Assembly (NCBI GenBank): GCA_013396525.1
Contig: VWYX01001239.1
Location: 124,001 to 188,000 of the forward strand
Reading direction: 5' to 3'
From: Chaetorhynchus papuensis
Lineage: Eukaryota > Chordata > Aves > Passeriformes > Rhipiduridae
Length of the DNA stretch: 64,000 nt
Part shown: one piece after another, positions 47,233-61,080 of the stretch
How positions within the stretch are numbered: the first letter of the stretch is position 1
Layout of the letters: every line of letters starts with the position of its first letter
Notes under the pieces: generated by a model
What the model was told of the DNA's origin: nothing
The model's input: the letters and a program-made list of their open reading frames with translations, nothing else
The model's database searches: none
Program-made: the position numbers and the translations under genes

Positions 47233-50200
47233 GAAGGGCAGAGGAGGCTTTCCAGGTGGCACAAGTAAGCAGCTAAACCCATGGGAATGTGCTCTTGAGA
47301 CAGGAAAGCCTTTTTGGGGCACCAATCTTCCTGTCTGAGCTGGCCCAGGGTGTTTGGGTGCTCAGGGCTGGGTGGGGAGGAGGATAACTCTCACACTCAT
47401 ACCTTGTGGCCACAGCCCCAGGCCTGTGCTGGCCGTGGGTGGAAATCTCCAGAGGATACTCAAAAAACTGCTTTCCAGACAATATTTACGATGTGCAGTG
47501 GAAAAATATGCTTTTTTTTTTGTAGAGGTGGCTTCCCCCATGAGGAGAAAACACCAACAGGGCCTGGCTGGCAGAGATCAGCTCCATGGGAATCCCTATC
47601 TGGCACATATGCAGAACTGGAAAGGTGTTTCCAACATCCTGAAAACATCTGCAAGGTGAGTTGATGCTCTGTCATAGATCCCCACTGCTTTGCAGGGCCA
47701 GCTGGGCCAAGGGGTCTTCCCAGCTGTTCTCCTGCGTCCAGTTCCCATTTCTGCTCCTTTGGGCTGCTCCTGTGTCCATGTCAGCACAGAGCCCAATGTC
47801 CTCAATAATGTGGAAAGTTTGCGTGGAGCTGGCCTCCCTGTCAGGGGAGTGGCTCTGTGGACAAATGCCACCTCCATGGGCAAGCAGCAGAGGGTGTACA
47901 GCCTGCTGGAAGGTAGGAAGGTGCATTTACCTTCTCCCCATGGTAGTAGTGGGAATACTTTTTGTGCCACATCTAGCCTCTAACTGCGCAGCTGCAAGCA
48001 ATGCCGCTCTCTCTCACCTTCCTTACGGAGCAGAAAAGCAGGATTGAAGTGTCAACATTTGTTTTCCATTAACTTGTGGAAACACAGGCAGCTATTGTTA
48101 AAGCTGGAGACTTCCTGCTGGAAGCTGACATTTAATAAACTTACTACTTGCACAGAAAAAGGATTTTGTTGGGCGGGAACACACTTTTTTTGTTTTATGA
48201 ACTATTTTTTGGTAAAAGCAATGGTAATATTTAAAGTTGGGGAGAGAGAGCTGAAAGATATACCCATTGCAGTAGTGTTGCAGACTTACAGTAATATTTC
48301 ATGTGCTGAGGGTATGGTGGGATTTTAGCATGTGTTACTTAATGACAGGGTTTACAGCAGAAATGAGGGGACCCATGTTCAGATTTCCCGAGGAGCAACA
48401 GACAGACATGGTATAAGGTGGCCATGGCCCATGGACCCCCTCCAGTGCTGTTCCCCCTTCTCCAGGCAGAGCCACTGCACTCTGGCTCAGCGTCACTGGT
48501 CCAGAGAAGTTCGGGTGGAAGTGGTGGACTTAATGGGATGAGCCCCAAAACTGGTGGAAGCCCTGACCTGACTCACACTTGTCACTGTGGTCCACCACAA
48601 GTTTCTCCTGCGCGTTGCTGGCAGCTCAGCACCACGGAGGCGCCGAGGGAGATGCTGGTTCGCCTCTGTGCAGTGCGGGCTGTGCCCAGCCAGCCCCCAG
48701 CGCCAGGCATGGAATGCACACGAGGTGGCTCAGGGTGCATTTCTGTTTGCTGTGAGTGGGGCAGGGTGTTTCACAACTGTGGCTCAGTGTTTGTCCCTGA
48801 AGCAAAGGTAGGTGGAAGTCTGGGCAGGGCGTTGTGGCGGACTGTGGACACAGTCTGTTATCTCTGGGAAGCTGAGATAGTGGCTATATTTAGCCCCGTG
48901 CTAGACCCTTGCACAGTGGTCTTTGATTTCCCCACAACTTTCCACCCCTCCTGCCTTGCAGAGGGATGAGAAGAGCTTGTTCCCTTGGCACGAGGAAGAG
49001 GCTGCACGTTACTTCTCTCTTGGGGAGTGTTGTAAAACTAGTCCCATCCACAATAGACAGCTCTGGAAGGAGGGTCCCACTCTCCCATCATGTCTTACCT
49101 GGGTTTCCTTCCTCATTCAATGAGTATTTACCCCAGTCCCTAGTATAGGACATGGTGGCTCCTGCACCTCTTGGATGCAGCCCTGCTGGTTTGCTGCAGG
49201 AGAGGCTGAGCTTCTCCACCACTCCTGAGGGGCCCTCCTTCTCCTGCCATGCTCCCTCAAGAGCCACCTCTACCAGCAGGCTTGAGTAGGTCATTGGGGA
49301 CCCTTCCTGGTCCTGCCACCTCCTCAGTGCCCTGCTGGAGACGTGGGTGGATGGAGCATCTCCTCCCTGTTGGAACCTGCAGGCTGCTGTGACAGCTCAG
49401 CTTCCCAGCAGCTGGCCAGTGGGCAGCCCCGGCAGGAAAGGGGAGAGGGGCCAAGGGTGTTGTGCAATGTGTCCACACCACATCAGGCTGCAGGGCCAAG
49501 GCTCAAGGGCGAGGGCTGTAAACCAGTGGAGTGGTTGATGTAACAGGGAGCTGTGCAGAGGCTGCTGCCATGGGGCACCCCATCCCATACCTCATGCCCT
49601 CTCCCAAGTCAGCAGCCCCTTCCCACCCCTTTTAGGTTTCATGAGACCCAACAGCTGATGGGGAGAGACCCAGTGAGCATCCCTGCTGAGCAAATGCAGA
49701 GCAGGGCTTGGCTTCAGAGGCCAGCTGGCCAGTGGCCGCTGGTCAATGTCTGTGCTTGCTGGCCAGCCAGCACTTACAGCCCCTTGGCCAGTGTGACAGA
49801 AAGCTGTAGGAAATATGGATTCCTTCACCATCAACTTGGTAACTGCAGTCAACTTTGTAACACTCACCATCATCTGCAACTGTGTGCTGAAGCCTGATGT
49901 GTTGCTTGGGAACTCCTCGTGCTCCCAGGCCCCAGTCCGGCTTCTCTAGTGAGCAGCAAACACAGCTTCACCAAAGGAAAGACTTGCGAAGAACTGTTGG
50001 GTGATGGGATTCCCCTTTTTTTCCACAGGTCTCAAACTCCTGTGTCTGTCCCAGGCAATTAAACAAGGAGTATTTGATGTGCCCCAGTATCAAAGGAAAT
50101 CCCACTCTTGGTTAAGGCTCTTGACTGTGCTTCGGGGAGCTGTGCTCCAGGACAGAGGCCCCACTGCTTCTCCTGTCCAGAAATGAGGAGTTGCTTCAAT

Positions 50201-53200
50201 ACAATGGCTGCAGGCCCAAGGTGGGGTATTTACCTTGGCATGGCTCCCTTTGGATGTCATGTGCACCCATGGTCAAACACCCCAAGGAATGTGTACTCTG
50301 CCCACTGGAGACCATGGCACCTTTCCTTCCAGCCCAACATGCACAGCGAAGATGGTGTGGGGCCAGATACAAAGCCTGGCCTGGTACTGCATGCTGTAGA
50401 GAAAGACTGGGTATTACAATGCTGTGCTTCTTAATATCAAAAATGCCCAACAAGAGAGACCTTGAAAATCCTTGCAAATAAAAGGGAAATTGTGGGGTAA
50501 TGAATGAAGGCAAATTAGCTTCAACAAATGCTTTAAGGAAAGCTGCTACTTAGAGAGAAAAACGGGAATGGACTTTCAGCAAAGGAAGAGCTCAAAGGGC
50601 AGCACAAGGAGACAAATGACAGTAGAGAAACAAAATGACAGGCAGACAGGACCAATAAAGAGAGAAGTCCTTGGCCTGGCGTACAACGTGCTTGTTGAAA
50701 ATACTGTATCAGTGCTAAGGTGAGGCTGGGTACCAGGCTGGAAAAATCTCTTCTCCAGAGACTGGGACCCAAGAGGGGGTGAGTCCCTGCAGGAAGAGAA
50801 TGGTACCTCCTGCTTTTTCAACATATATAATGTTATTTTCAGAGAGCTGCTCAAGGACCTTGCCTTCCTGCAGTCTACAGAATTAATTCCCATCAGTGAG
50901 GTTCTGGAAAAATCATAGAAGTAGAAAGGAGGTTGGTTGTTTGTCCCAAGATTGCATAAAGCAGTGCAACAACTGTGTACCCATCCTTACTTCTTTTTTC
51001 TTGAGAGCATCCCTTCCTCTACTGAACATGCACTGTGGGAATGTCTGGCTTGACCTCCCAGAAACTGTTCTTTGTTATGCTTCAGCTGTTGCAGAGAAAC
51101 ACGGTGGTTTTCCAACCCTTCTGGCTGTTTGTTTGAACCCAGGAGTACCTGGTTGTGCAGACACTGTGTAAAAAAAAGTCTGTAAACAGGAAGGAAGAAA
51201 GGAGCATAAAGACACAGTTTGGACTAAAACCTCAAATCCTCCAAATTCCCCATGTGCTCCTGCAGGAGAGAGACAGCAGGGGCTGGGCTGGAGTGGCAAG
51301 AGTATGAAAAGGAATTTGGGCTGTTTCAGTGGATACACTGGTGTGATTGCAAATTCAGAAGGATGCTCAGCTCCTGTCAGGCAGGCCGAATCAGCCCGGC
51401 TGCATTGACAGCTTGCCTTTTTTATACCATACAGGTATCCAACTGGCTGAACTTGAACCTGCCCTAGATGCATAAGTCATAGTGAAGCAATGTATATTTT
51501 AACTTTGGTGCCCTACAAAGTCTGAAAACCTTATTTGGTGGGGCAGATGTCTTGGGAATTTGTGTGTATTCAGGCTGGGGACTCTGAGAGCTTATCCTTG
51601 CGCAGGAGACTGTGCTTTGCCTGAAAGCCACTTGTATGCTGATGAAGGCTGGGAGAGAAAAAGCCAGACTGAGGAGTGCATGTAGTTCTTGATGATAAAT
51701 ATGATCCTAAGCTTCTTTCAGTGGCTCATACCCTTCAGCTGAGCCTCTCTGAGTATCCAGGCTCTCTGCTGCAGCAGAGAATGGTCCATCCCTCCACAAA
51801 GCATTTTGTCTCATCTGAAGATCAGTGTCAATGTAAGATGAGATCTGTTGCTTTCTGGACCTGCCTATCTTTGTGCATTCACTATAGAGAGAATCTGAAA
51901 ATCAGCAGCAACAAGATGCCTGACTTTTAAACAGTATCCTGAGCAAGTGCCAAAGGCAATGTCAGTGGTAAAGACAAAAGCTCAGGGTGCTGAGGAAGGA
52001 GGTCAGCTGCAGCCACTCCAGTCATCAGCCTTTACATTTTTTGAAAATGTTTTTCAAGTGTAGCTTGGCCTTTTTATTTGGAAGTTTTAATTTAATCCCA
52101 GGTGAGTGGAAGTTACATTCAAGGATTTTTACCCATTAACCAGAATCTTGAAGTTTCGTTCTTGCAGAAACTAACTGCTAGCAAAACTTAGCCCTCTCTG
52201 GGGATCATGTACTTCTGAAGTTGCACAATAAATGCTACGAAGTAGGTCACTTGAGATCCCAGCTTTGGAACATACAAATGCCTCCAATATCTGCAGGTAC
52301 CTTCGCATTGCTTTGTCTCCTGAGTGCTTAGGATCCTGCAGAGACAGCTCTCTCCCTGCCTGATCTTACAAGATCCAGCTAATCTCATCTCCACCTCACA
52401 GGATTATGCACAGCGTCTTTGCACCACAGCAAGGACTTCTAAACTTGGATTGGATGAAGCAGAATTTAGGAAATGTGCCTGCAGACAAGAGGCACACCCA
52501 GGGCAGGAATAACTCTAACGGGATCTGGAAAGCAGGCTAGCTATTCATAGGAAGGCTGCCTCTGTCTCTGGATGGGGAGGAGGGAGTCAGGCCATCAAAT
52601 GGTACAGTAAGCAGTGTTCCAGTGCTGACAGCTGGGAATAGCTCATGTCCCAAGCCCACAGAGCCTGTGGGCATTTTTGTCTGTTTCTTTCAGCTCTCCT
52701 CCTCCTCTAGTCTTTGCTCATCTCATATTACTGATGTGCCCAGCTTCTCTTCGTCAGCAGCTACTGGGACCCTGCCGTGGCTGAAAACTAGAGTAAAGAA
52801 AACACAACCTCCTCCCAAAAGTAAGACAAACTGCTTGGTGTTCCTCAAGTTTCCCTGAATGCTACTGATTCCTGAGCAGGAGTTAAAGTGCTGGAAGGCA
52901 AGTCAAGATGGTGCAGACACAGCAGGTGGTGAAAGAGAAGGTCTTTGGCTTTGTAAATAAGAGACCAGCTTATAGTGATTTGAATTGAGTGTAAAAAACA
53001 GCAATAGCCGGGGGCTGCAGGAAAATCACAAAGTTGAAATAAATATTATGGTTTTGAAAGTAACCACAAGTAGGCTGGGAATTGAATTTGCTGATTTATC
53101 TACTCCTTAAAAAGGAGAGACAAATCTGGAAGAGGAGAAATAGTTCATAGCAGCTAAACACCTTAGGGTTTGGTCTTTTTTCACCTTCAGGACTGCAGTG

Positions 53201-55485
53201 GTAACTCAGGTGTTTTTCCTGGAAGCCAAATGCCACAATAGGCTGTCTTTCCTAATTTTTCAAAAATATGACCCTCACTGCATTAGTCCAATTTTGCACA
53301 GTACCAACTCCATCAAAACTCATAGTGCAGTGCTGGAAAGTACCAAATACTCTGCTTTAGTTAATTCCATTCATCTAAGGGTTACTTCAGAATACAAAGT
53401 CTTCAGGCTCCCGGTGAGACAACAACCTGGAAAAGAGCAAACACTATTTTCTGGGGCTGGTTGCTGTAACCTTATCATCTGAGACTCTCAGAGCACTTTG
53501 GATCTCCTCAAGAGCATGTCCCAGAGACAGGAAGTTGCTGTCACATCCTGGAGATGGACTGTATATCTAAGCTGGCTGCCCCACAGAGCGATGACCCCCC
53601 TCAAACCCTGCCAAATTTCTCAGCTCTTTGTGATTGCTTAGTCTTGAAATTGCTCAAGCCCAGCCTTCTGACCTTGCCTTCCTCAAGGTCTGGTTGGTTC
53701 CCCTCCCTCTGCTGGGTGGATCCTCCTTGGGAGTCTTTACAATGCCTAATGCAGCTCAGGTTGTGGCCGATGTGAGCCGGTTATGAGCGGTTTGACAGCT
53801 TTGGGACAACCTTTAAAGCCCTTGGACCCACAGCTTCTGGAGTTTTGTCTGTGGTGGGGTTTGCTCAAGTAAGGAATTTGCTGAGGTCCTGTAAGAAGTA
53901 GGCAGAGTTAGCTCAATCAAATTAAATAACCAAGTACTGTTTGATTAACAGCTTAACCCGAGCTGCTTGTGGCTTCCCTGGCAGCCAAGGCTGATCCAGC
54001 CTGTGCAACAGCACGACTGGGGCTTTGCACCATTCCTGTCCAGGGAACCACGTGTGGGACGGAGCTGCCCTGGCACCCAACCTGCCTCCAAGATTTTTAA
54101 AGCCTCTGCTTAAATGTGAGTTAGAGCAGCTATAAATAGCAGACAGTGGCCCCTGGTTAACCCAAGGGCTTTGATCGTGGAACTGGCTCAGTGTGTGAAT
54201 GATTGGCTGCTCACAGCCTCAGCTCTCAGATCGACTGGGGGCCAAGTTCGTCAGTACTCCTGGTTTATTACTGCCTTGTAGTCTAGGTAATGGAGGGGTG
54301 GGAATATGTTTCATTTGACACCTGCAAATATGAAAATACATATCTATCTATTATATGGCAATAAAAATGCTTGTACGTAATTACAACATACAATTCATAA
54401 TCGAAAAAATAGCATAAAGCATAAATTTCAAATTAAGACATAAGTGCAAAGCAATGTCTAATTTCTAAAACTGAATAATATAATTACAATAAATCTCTTG
54501 ATAAAGGGTTGGAAGCAGCTGCCTCAGGGAGGGGAGGATTCTTGACACCAACATCACAAAGCAGGCAATGTCCCTGTCTGGTATGGATGCCACAGTGCAT
54601 AGTCTGTCACAGGTTTGACCACTGCCTACCACAGTGCTGCTGGCCCCCTGCATTTCTTATCTGCATGAGCACACATCCTGTTTATTGAGCGGACTTCCTT
54701 TGTTTTGCAGCTCACTCTCCCTTATGAGTGTGTTATTGACTTATGATCAGACATTGTGGTTGTAATGCACAGCACTCCAGGTTTAATTGCTTTCTCCGTG
54801 TCATTCCGAAGTTTGAGTCTCTTAAATCATTGTCAGGGCTGTGTTCCCTGCTGCCAGGCACTGCCAAGGCTGTTCGTGGAGCACTGTGCCCAGTCTGTGT
54901 CCCCAGTGTGAGACAAATGGTGACAGGCTTCAGCCCAGTGGCTGCCGCCAGACTGGAGCATGTGGTGTGTAAGGAGAGACCAAGGGAGATGGGCTTCTTC
55001 ATCCCAGAGGAGAAATAACCAATAGTGCCCCAGGTGCATCTTCCACTGTGTGAGAGGTAGACAGTGAATGCAGAGCCAAACCTTCTCAGAGGTGCTCAGT
55101 GAAAGGACAGGAGCCAACAGGCAGTTCTGCAATACAGGGACCTCTGATGAGACAGGTGGGAACCACTGCTCCAGAACAATGGGATGGCAGTACATGGCCC
55201 AGAGAGGTGGTGGCACCTCCAACCTTGGGGACCAATGAAGTCTTGCCTTGGCCCAGACATCCTGAGCTGACTGTGAGAGTGTCCCTCACACAAGGAGTGA
55301 GGATGGGACAGACAACTCCGGAGCACCATTCCACACATATCCATCCATGACTGTATGATTATATTTCCCTATTTGAAACTGTTGCCCGCTGAAAGCATTG
55401 ATGGCTACAGAGTCCCCTGATGTGGTCTGTGGGAGTTCAAAGACCCATCTCAGTGGACCAGCGCTCTCACAGGAGCAGGTGAAAA
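47233..55485. other. intergenic, no gene recognised
   Basis: No exon or RNA gene that I can support. An ORF of 183 codons at 48418-48969 starts at GTG (first ATG 48424) and matches nothing known. An AT-rich stretch at about 54300-54510 stands out in composition. In human a lncRNA (LOC157273) lies on this side of PPP1R3B; nothing in the sequence proves a counterpart here. Confidence 0.4.
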
Positions 55486-55550
55486 CCCACAGTGCTTAAA
55501 ATTAAGAGTATATCCCACAGTGCTTAAAATTAAGAGTATGTGCCACAGTG
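55486..55550. repeat. 28-bp direct tandem repeat, 2.3 copies
   Basis: Copies start at 55486, 55514 and (partial) 55542. The unit begins CCCACAGTGCTTAAAATTAA. The first two copies are nearly identical, so the duplication is recent. Confidence 0.9.
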
Positions 55551-56454
55551 AGCAAATACGGAATGATGAGAGGCAGACAAGACATGGAGAACTCAGTTAT
55601 CAGTGTGGCATGGAATCCAGCAAGATATCCTAGTCTAAGGCAAACACATGTGTCCCTTACTAATACAGAGATATCTTATTCTGCATAAAGCAATTAAGCC
55701 TCTCTGCAGGCTGTGCACAAGTGAAGTGGCTCACAGACCTTTGCCCACAGTGCACAATGTGACTCTTGCACCTCTGAAGATTCCTGCCTGCCTTAGCTCC
55801 CGCTGCAGACCAGATGGGCTCCTGCTGGGCACCGCTTTTCCCCACAACATGCTCAGCTGCCATCTGCACTGCTGTCTTAAGTAAGTTTGGCTGGTTTGTT
55901 TCACTACTCGCTCTGGTCTAAGACTTTCTATGTGAATGAAGATCATATCAGGGATCCTGTCAACCCATCAGCTGCTAGCAAGAGACCACTCTTATTTTTT
56001 CCACTTGTAAAGGAGGTGTATGTAAAATGTGCCACTCCCTGTCACAGGACCTTGTGGATACTCAAAACTGCTGTGAGTTCAAAAAGGGACCAGATATAGT
56101 CACAGAATCAAAAATTGCACTGTTGCCTGCAAAGACACTCCCACCTTTCCAGGAAATCCTTCATCTGCAAATCAACCTGCCTGGAAAAGTAATCAGAAGA
56201 GAAATCACTACAGGCTTGCCCATCATTTCTTTTCCTCAGGCATCTGCCATAGCTCTCTCCCAGACAGGGTGAGGGGAAAGATGGACAATACTTGAGCTTA
56301 AGGTTTCACAGAAAAGCTTACTCAGTGTCACAGGTATATTGGAATTTCTCCCTAGAAATTTTCACAGAAGGCAAAATTCTATGGGGAAAGAGGGACAGAT
56401 GCAGAGCAAAGAGCAAGACAGCCTAACTCCTCCTCCCTACCTGAGGGCTTCTGT
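55551..56454. other. intergenic, no gene recognised
   Basis: Nothing identified in this interval. Confidence 0.4.
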
Positions 56455-56595
56455 GTAGAATTACGGAATTGCTGAGGTTGGAAAATATCTTTAAGATCCT
56501 CAAGCCCAACCCTTAAGCCAGGAGTACCAAGTTCACCACTACACCATGTTCCTAAGCACCACATCTACATGTCTTTTAATATCATCTAGATGTTA
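56455..56595 (-). mobile_element. CR1 LINE 3'-end fragment (antisense, diverged)
   Basis: The plus strand has AGAATTACGGAATTGCTGAG, then CTCAAGCCCAACCCTTAAGC, and ends with CACATCTACATGTCTTTTAA. This is the order of the reverse-complemented CR1 3' region. It is short and worn, with approximate ends. Confidence 0.85.
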
Positions 56596-59500
56596 CACTC
56601 AGCAGGTGAAAGCCATATTCTCTGATTTTGCTGGTCAGACGATTACAAACAAGACCATTTGGTGTTAAAAGTACAGAGGCTGCCAAGGAACCAGTAAATT
56701 AACAGCACCATTCTATGATAAGTTTGGTCATACACTGAACTGGCAGTATTTCAGTGAACCCTTGGGTTTTTCAAATAGCATGAAATCACCTGTGGAGACA
56801 AGTAGTGACAGCCATCCTGATGCTCCCCTACCTACGTGCTTCATTTGGAGAACCCAGGAAGCACTGGTAACTCCAACCACCCTCTACTGGGAGAGCTGGG
56901 ACCAGTAGCAAGGGCAGTGGTGAGCATCACTGGTATAAAACTCAAAAATGCCTGCCCTGTGGCAGGTGAAATGAGTCTCTGCTTGATAATACATAGGGCC
57001 ATGAGAAGTAACAGCCTAAGAGTCTGTGATTTCTGTGATCCTCTGAGCAAAAAACCAATTCATCATCCAAAAGCTGTCCTTTTGTCAACACTGGCACCCC
57101 AACTTCTGTGCAGCTGGCTCAGTGCCTGGACAGGGAAGGGCCCAGATGTGGGCTAGTGGCATTTGAGCTCGAGGGCTCACGTGTCTAGAAAAAGCCTGAT
57201 AAGAGCCAGGAATGCAAGTGGTCCTGAAATAGGGATAAGGGCAGCTGGGGAATGCCTCATATGGATACATGGTCTAGGGCAGTGGGGCTTGGTATGCAAG
57301 GGGATGACACCTGCCCCACACACTCAGTGTCACATTTCACTCCCAAGGAGACTCACATGGGGCAAGTAACATGTGCTGTGTCTCAGAGGCACTGTGGAGA
57401 CCGCCCTTGGCCTGCCCTACACAGAGCTGCAGAGGGAGGGGGGTCATTTTCCCCAGTAGTTCCCAGAGCTTGAGCAGGCCTCCATGGAACTTTGAGTGAT
57501 GAAGAATGGCCCTGACTGCCAAGCCATGCACAACAGACAGCCCTTCGAATTGTGTGGCATGTGCCCCATGTGCCAAATGCAAAAACCTTGCTGTCAGTGT
57601 CATCTAAGAGGTCCCCAAGCTTGGCCACTGTGGTAGGGCCCCAGAAGGTGCACAGCCCTCCCTGGCCTCCCTCTGGGATGTCCCAGGACTGTGATGAGGC
57701 ACAGCTCTCCCTGCTGCCCTTCCAAGTTCCCCAGCCTCAGTCTTTACCTCCTTGGGTGAGGTTTTGGAGATACAGACAGCCATAGCATTCTCATCATGAG
57801 TTGCTATTCTGTTGGCCTAGTTTGGAGAACATCATAGGGAGAGGGGAAAAGATGGTTTTCCTAAGTTTCCATCTCTCACAGGCCTCTGCGGTGGTGTTTA
57901 TAATCGTCCTGTCCACAGACAATCTGGAGTTTGGGCTGAAGCGTCTGACCCAAAGCCAGTCCAGACATTGCCATCAGAGCAAGGTGTAAATTCAGGGGCA
58001 GATCAAAGTCAGGTTTCAGCTCCAAAGAGTGGAGCAGTGCCTGGAGGTTCCCTCATGGTTTGCCTTTCCCATGCTGGATGGGTTTTTCTTCTACCAGAGG
58101 CTGTGACCCAGTTTCTCTTTCAGTGACCAGATCTGACAGTGACCGAAGATCATCCAAAAAAAGCCCCATATCTTTTCTGAGCTCTTTTACTGGGTTGTCT
58201 GAGATATCTTGATCCATGGGTCCCAGCACAAGATAAAGCAAACTCCTTTCTGGGGCAAGCTAGAGACTTCAAGAGACAGGCATGGGCTGGCATCTGGGAG
58301 CAGCATGCAAGATAAGCCAGCACCATACAAGGTGGCAGCTGGCTACCGTGTGCCATGTGAGTAATGGAGACTATTATTTCACCTATAAGTAAACCTCGTC
58401 CTATCTTGCTCTTCCTTTCGTCTTGTGAAAAAGGATATTCAAGCTCTCTCTAATTTTTTTTAGTTGTCTAATGCCTTTCAGTCTCAGCCTGGACTCGGCT
58501 TGGAGGGAAAAGCAAGTGGGTGCTCATGTTGAGCAGTTGTAGCCAACAAAGACGTGCTCCGTGGGCATTGTTGCCAAGTCCCCTGTGCTGGTTGTGGGTG
58601 CTCTTTGGGGTGCCCAGGACTAATGTCTGATTAGTTCAGTCTTAGCTCCAGGCTTCAAACAAACATGGTGAGCAAATGCCCTCCAGAAGATGCCTCCAGA
58701 AAGCAGCACTGTGGCTTCCTTGTCATCCCTCTGGGTACTGCAAGATTTCCTTTTCCCTGGCTGTCTGGGCTTCCTGGGAGGTCGCTGCTGATCCACCTCA
58801 GGCACAAGAAGCTATACCTGAAGCAAGTGCCTCTGTGCAGCCCTTTCCTCAGGGTCTCTGTCACCGCAGAGTTTAGTATAACTCAGACTTTCCCTCTAGG
58901 CAGGCCTGGAGGATGGCAGCAGAAACCCGCAGTTCCCTTCTTGAAAATGCAAGAGGAACGTGGGAGCCTCAGCTTGGCAGAGGCTGAAAGACTGGCAGAG
59001 TCCATTGAGTAAAGTGCCTGTTTCATATCCAGTGGAGATGCAGTATAACATAGCAAAAGTTCTCTGCCAGCAATCCTACCCACAAACTCAAATTTTTGGG
59101 AAACCAACTGCAAACAGTATCCCAGCATTCACCTTTCTGCTCCTGGCCCTCTTTGCTTCCATTCTCTCTTCCCCATGTAGTGGTGTTCAAGAGCAAAGTG
59201 AAACAAGGGCTGAATGAAGCAGTAGAAAGCTTTGCTACCTCCACAGAAGTGCAGGAAACTGAGTGTGGCCAAAAGCCAGAAATGGAGCATCAAGGAATTT
59301 CAGACTAAATCACCCTAACTTTGCCCAGTGCTGAGCTGATGGGAGAAGCCCCTCTGCTTTGCCCAATGGCAGGATTGAGACAGTGAAACAGGGGATCTGC
59401 AGAATGATCTTGAAGCTCCCCTGTGGTAGGTGGTACAGCACCCAGTGGGGCCTTTCCCTGCCTGGTTTGGAGCATCCCCTTCCCTCATTGCATGGGGAGC

Positions 59501-60373
59501 AGGAAGTCTGTGCTCGCTGCTGATCACATGGAGATGGTGAGTGTGTGACTGTGCTCTTTAACAGATCTGGCCCCATGTGACTGGTATTTCTTTCCAGAAT
59601 TTACTGTTCTCTTGTATTCTATAATGTTCAATGATAATTTTCACTTGATTTTAAAGTATTGAATTGTTAGGCAGTACATTAAATGTTCAATAAATGCCAC
59701 TAATTCCAACACCCACAGAAGTATCATATATTAAAATGTTTTAATCTAATCTGTACTGCACTGATGATGGAAGTTATTTGCCAATGTTTCGAAGTCAGAG
59801 TGATTGGGAAGAGCCTCTACCAGCTTCCAAGTTTATATCTAGGCCTCAGATGGAAACAAGTACCAGGTTTATGCTGAGCGGGGCTGCTGAATAGTGTGGT
59901 GAGCTCTGTACCTGTGCCTGTGCAGCCCTGGAGCACAAAGTGAGCACAGACCCCTGCCTGACCTTCAGCTACAGCTGGAGAGAGGAGCCACCAGGCTCCC
60001 ATATCCCCCTTGGGTGGCTGGGGTCAGACTCCCCTCTGTGAAGAAGCTTTTCCCTGGCATCCTGCTGGGATGTGTCCAGGCCTTGGCAGGTGCTTGATTG
60101 TCTCTCAGGTACCCTTGGGATGAAATGTTTGTGCCCTGCCAGGCTGGTGTGGCTCAGCAGCAGCTACATAACAGCAAACCCTGGGTGTCTGCACTGAGAC
60201 TGAGCATCTTACTTCATCCCTTCCGCCAGAGATAGGCGGGTGCACTCCATCTGGCAGCTGGTTTCATGGTAGTCCTGCAAGACCAAAGTCTCACTCCTGC
60301 TGTTTTACTTTTTGCTGCCAGGCTGGGGCTGTTCTATTAGGCCACAGTTATTTACCATGGCCTCTGGAACTCC
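56596..60373. other. intergenic, no gene recognised
   Basis: No gene or repeat identified. A more AT-rich patch lies at about 59585-59760. Confidence 0.4.
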
Positions 60374-60397
60374 TGCTGTGCTGTGCTGTGCTGTGCT
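60374..60397. repeat. CTGTG microsatellite
   Basis: A run of about five TGCTG/CTGTG pentamers. It is a simple short tandem repeat. Confidence 0.9.
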
Positions 60398-60724
60398 CTG
60401 CCCCAGAGGCTGCCCGGGCTTGGGGCTCTCCCTGAGGCTGGGAGGTGCTGGCAGGCTCAGACAGACTGAGCTCCTGAGTGTGTAACCCCAGGGCTATCTC
60501 TGAACGACCAAAGAGCCTGGCAGGTTGTATGTAAGTGCAGCTAATAAGGAGGGAGGTTTCACAGCCCTTGAGCTTTTCCCAATTACTTTCTGCCTTCTTT
60601 ATTGCTTTTATCATCTCCCCAAAGGGCCTGGGACTGCCTTAATTGGAGATGGGGGCCCTGATGGTGGGTGCAAGGTTAAATATGTGCTTTTTCTTCATGA
60701 ATAAGGCAATCTATATCCTGGCAG
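60398..60724. other. intergenic, no gene recognised
   Basis: Nothing identified. Confidence 0.4.
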
Positions 60725-61080
60725 AGAATCACAGAGTAATAGAATATACTGAGTTGGAAGGCAATGACAAGGATTATCCTGTCCATCTCCTGGCCCTGCA
60801 CAGGACAGCCCCAAGAATCACACCATGTGCCTGAGAGCATTGTTCAAATGCTTCCTGAACTCCATCAGGCTTGGTGCTGTGACCACTTCCCTGGGGAGCT
60901 TGTTCTAGCGCCCAACCACCTTCTGGGTGAAGAACCTTTTCCTGATACCCAACCCAAACCTCCCCTGACACAACTTCATGCTGTTCCCTCAGGTTCCGTC
61001 TACTGGTCACCACAGAGAGGAGATCAGTGCCAGCTCCTTCTCTTCTCCATGCGAGGAAGCTGTAGACTGTGGTGAGGCAT
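60725..61080 (-). mobile_element. CR1 LINE 3'-end fragment (antisense)
   Basis: The plus strand runs GAGAATCACAGAGTAATAGA, then CTTCCTGAACTCCATCAGGC, GGTGAAGAACCTTTTCCTGA and CACCACAGAGAGGAGATCAG, and ends at GAAGCTGTAGACTGTGGTGA. This is the colinear reverse complement of a CR1 3' region. It represents a CR1 subfamily different from the piece at 18.9 kb. Confidence 0.93.

Noticed and set aside
48418..48969. 183-codon plus-strand frame
   Set aside because: GTG opening, no homology that I recognise, GC-rich setting. A chance ORF is the simpler reading.
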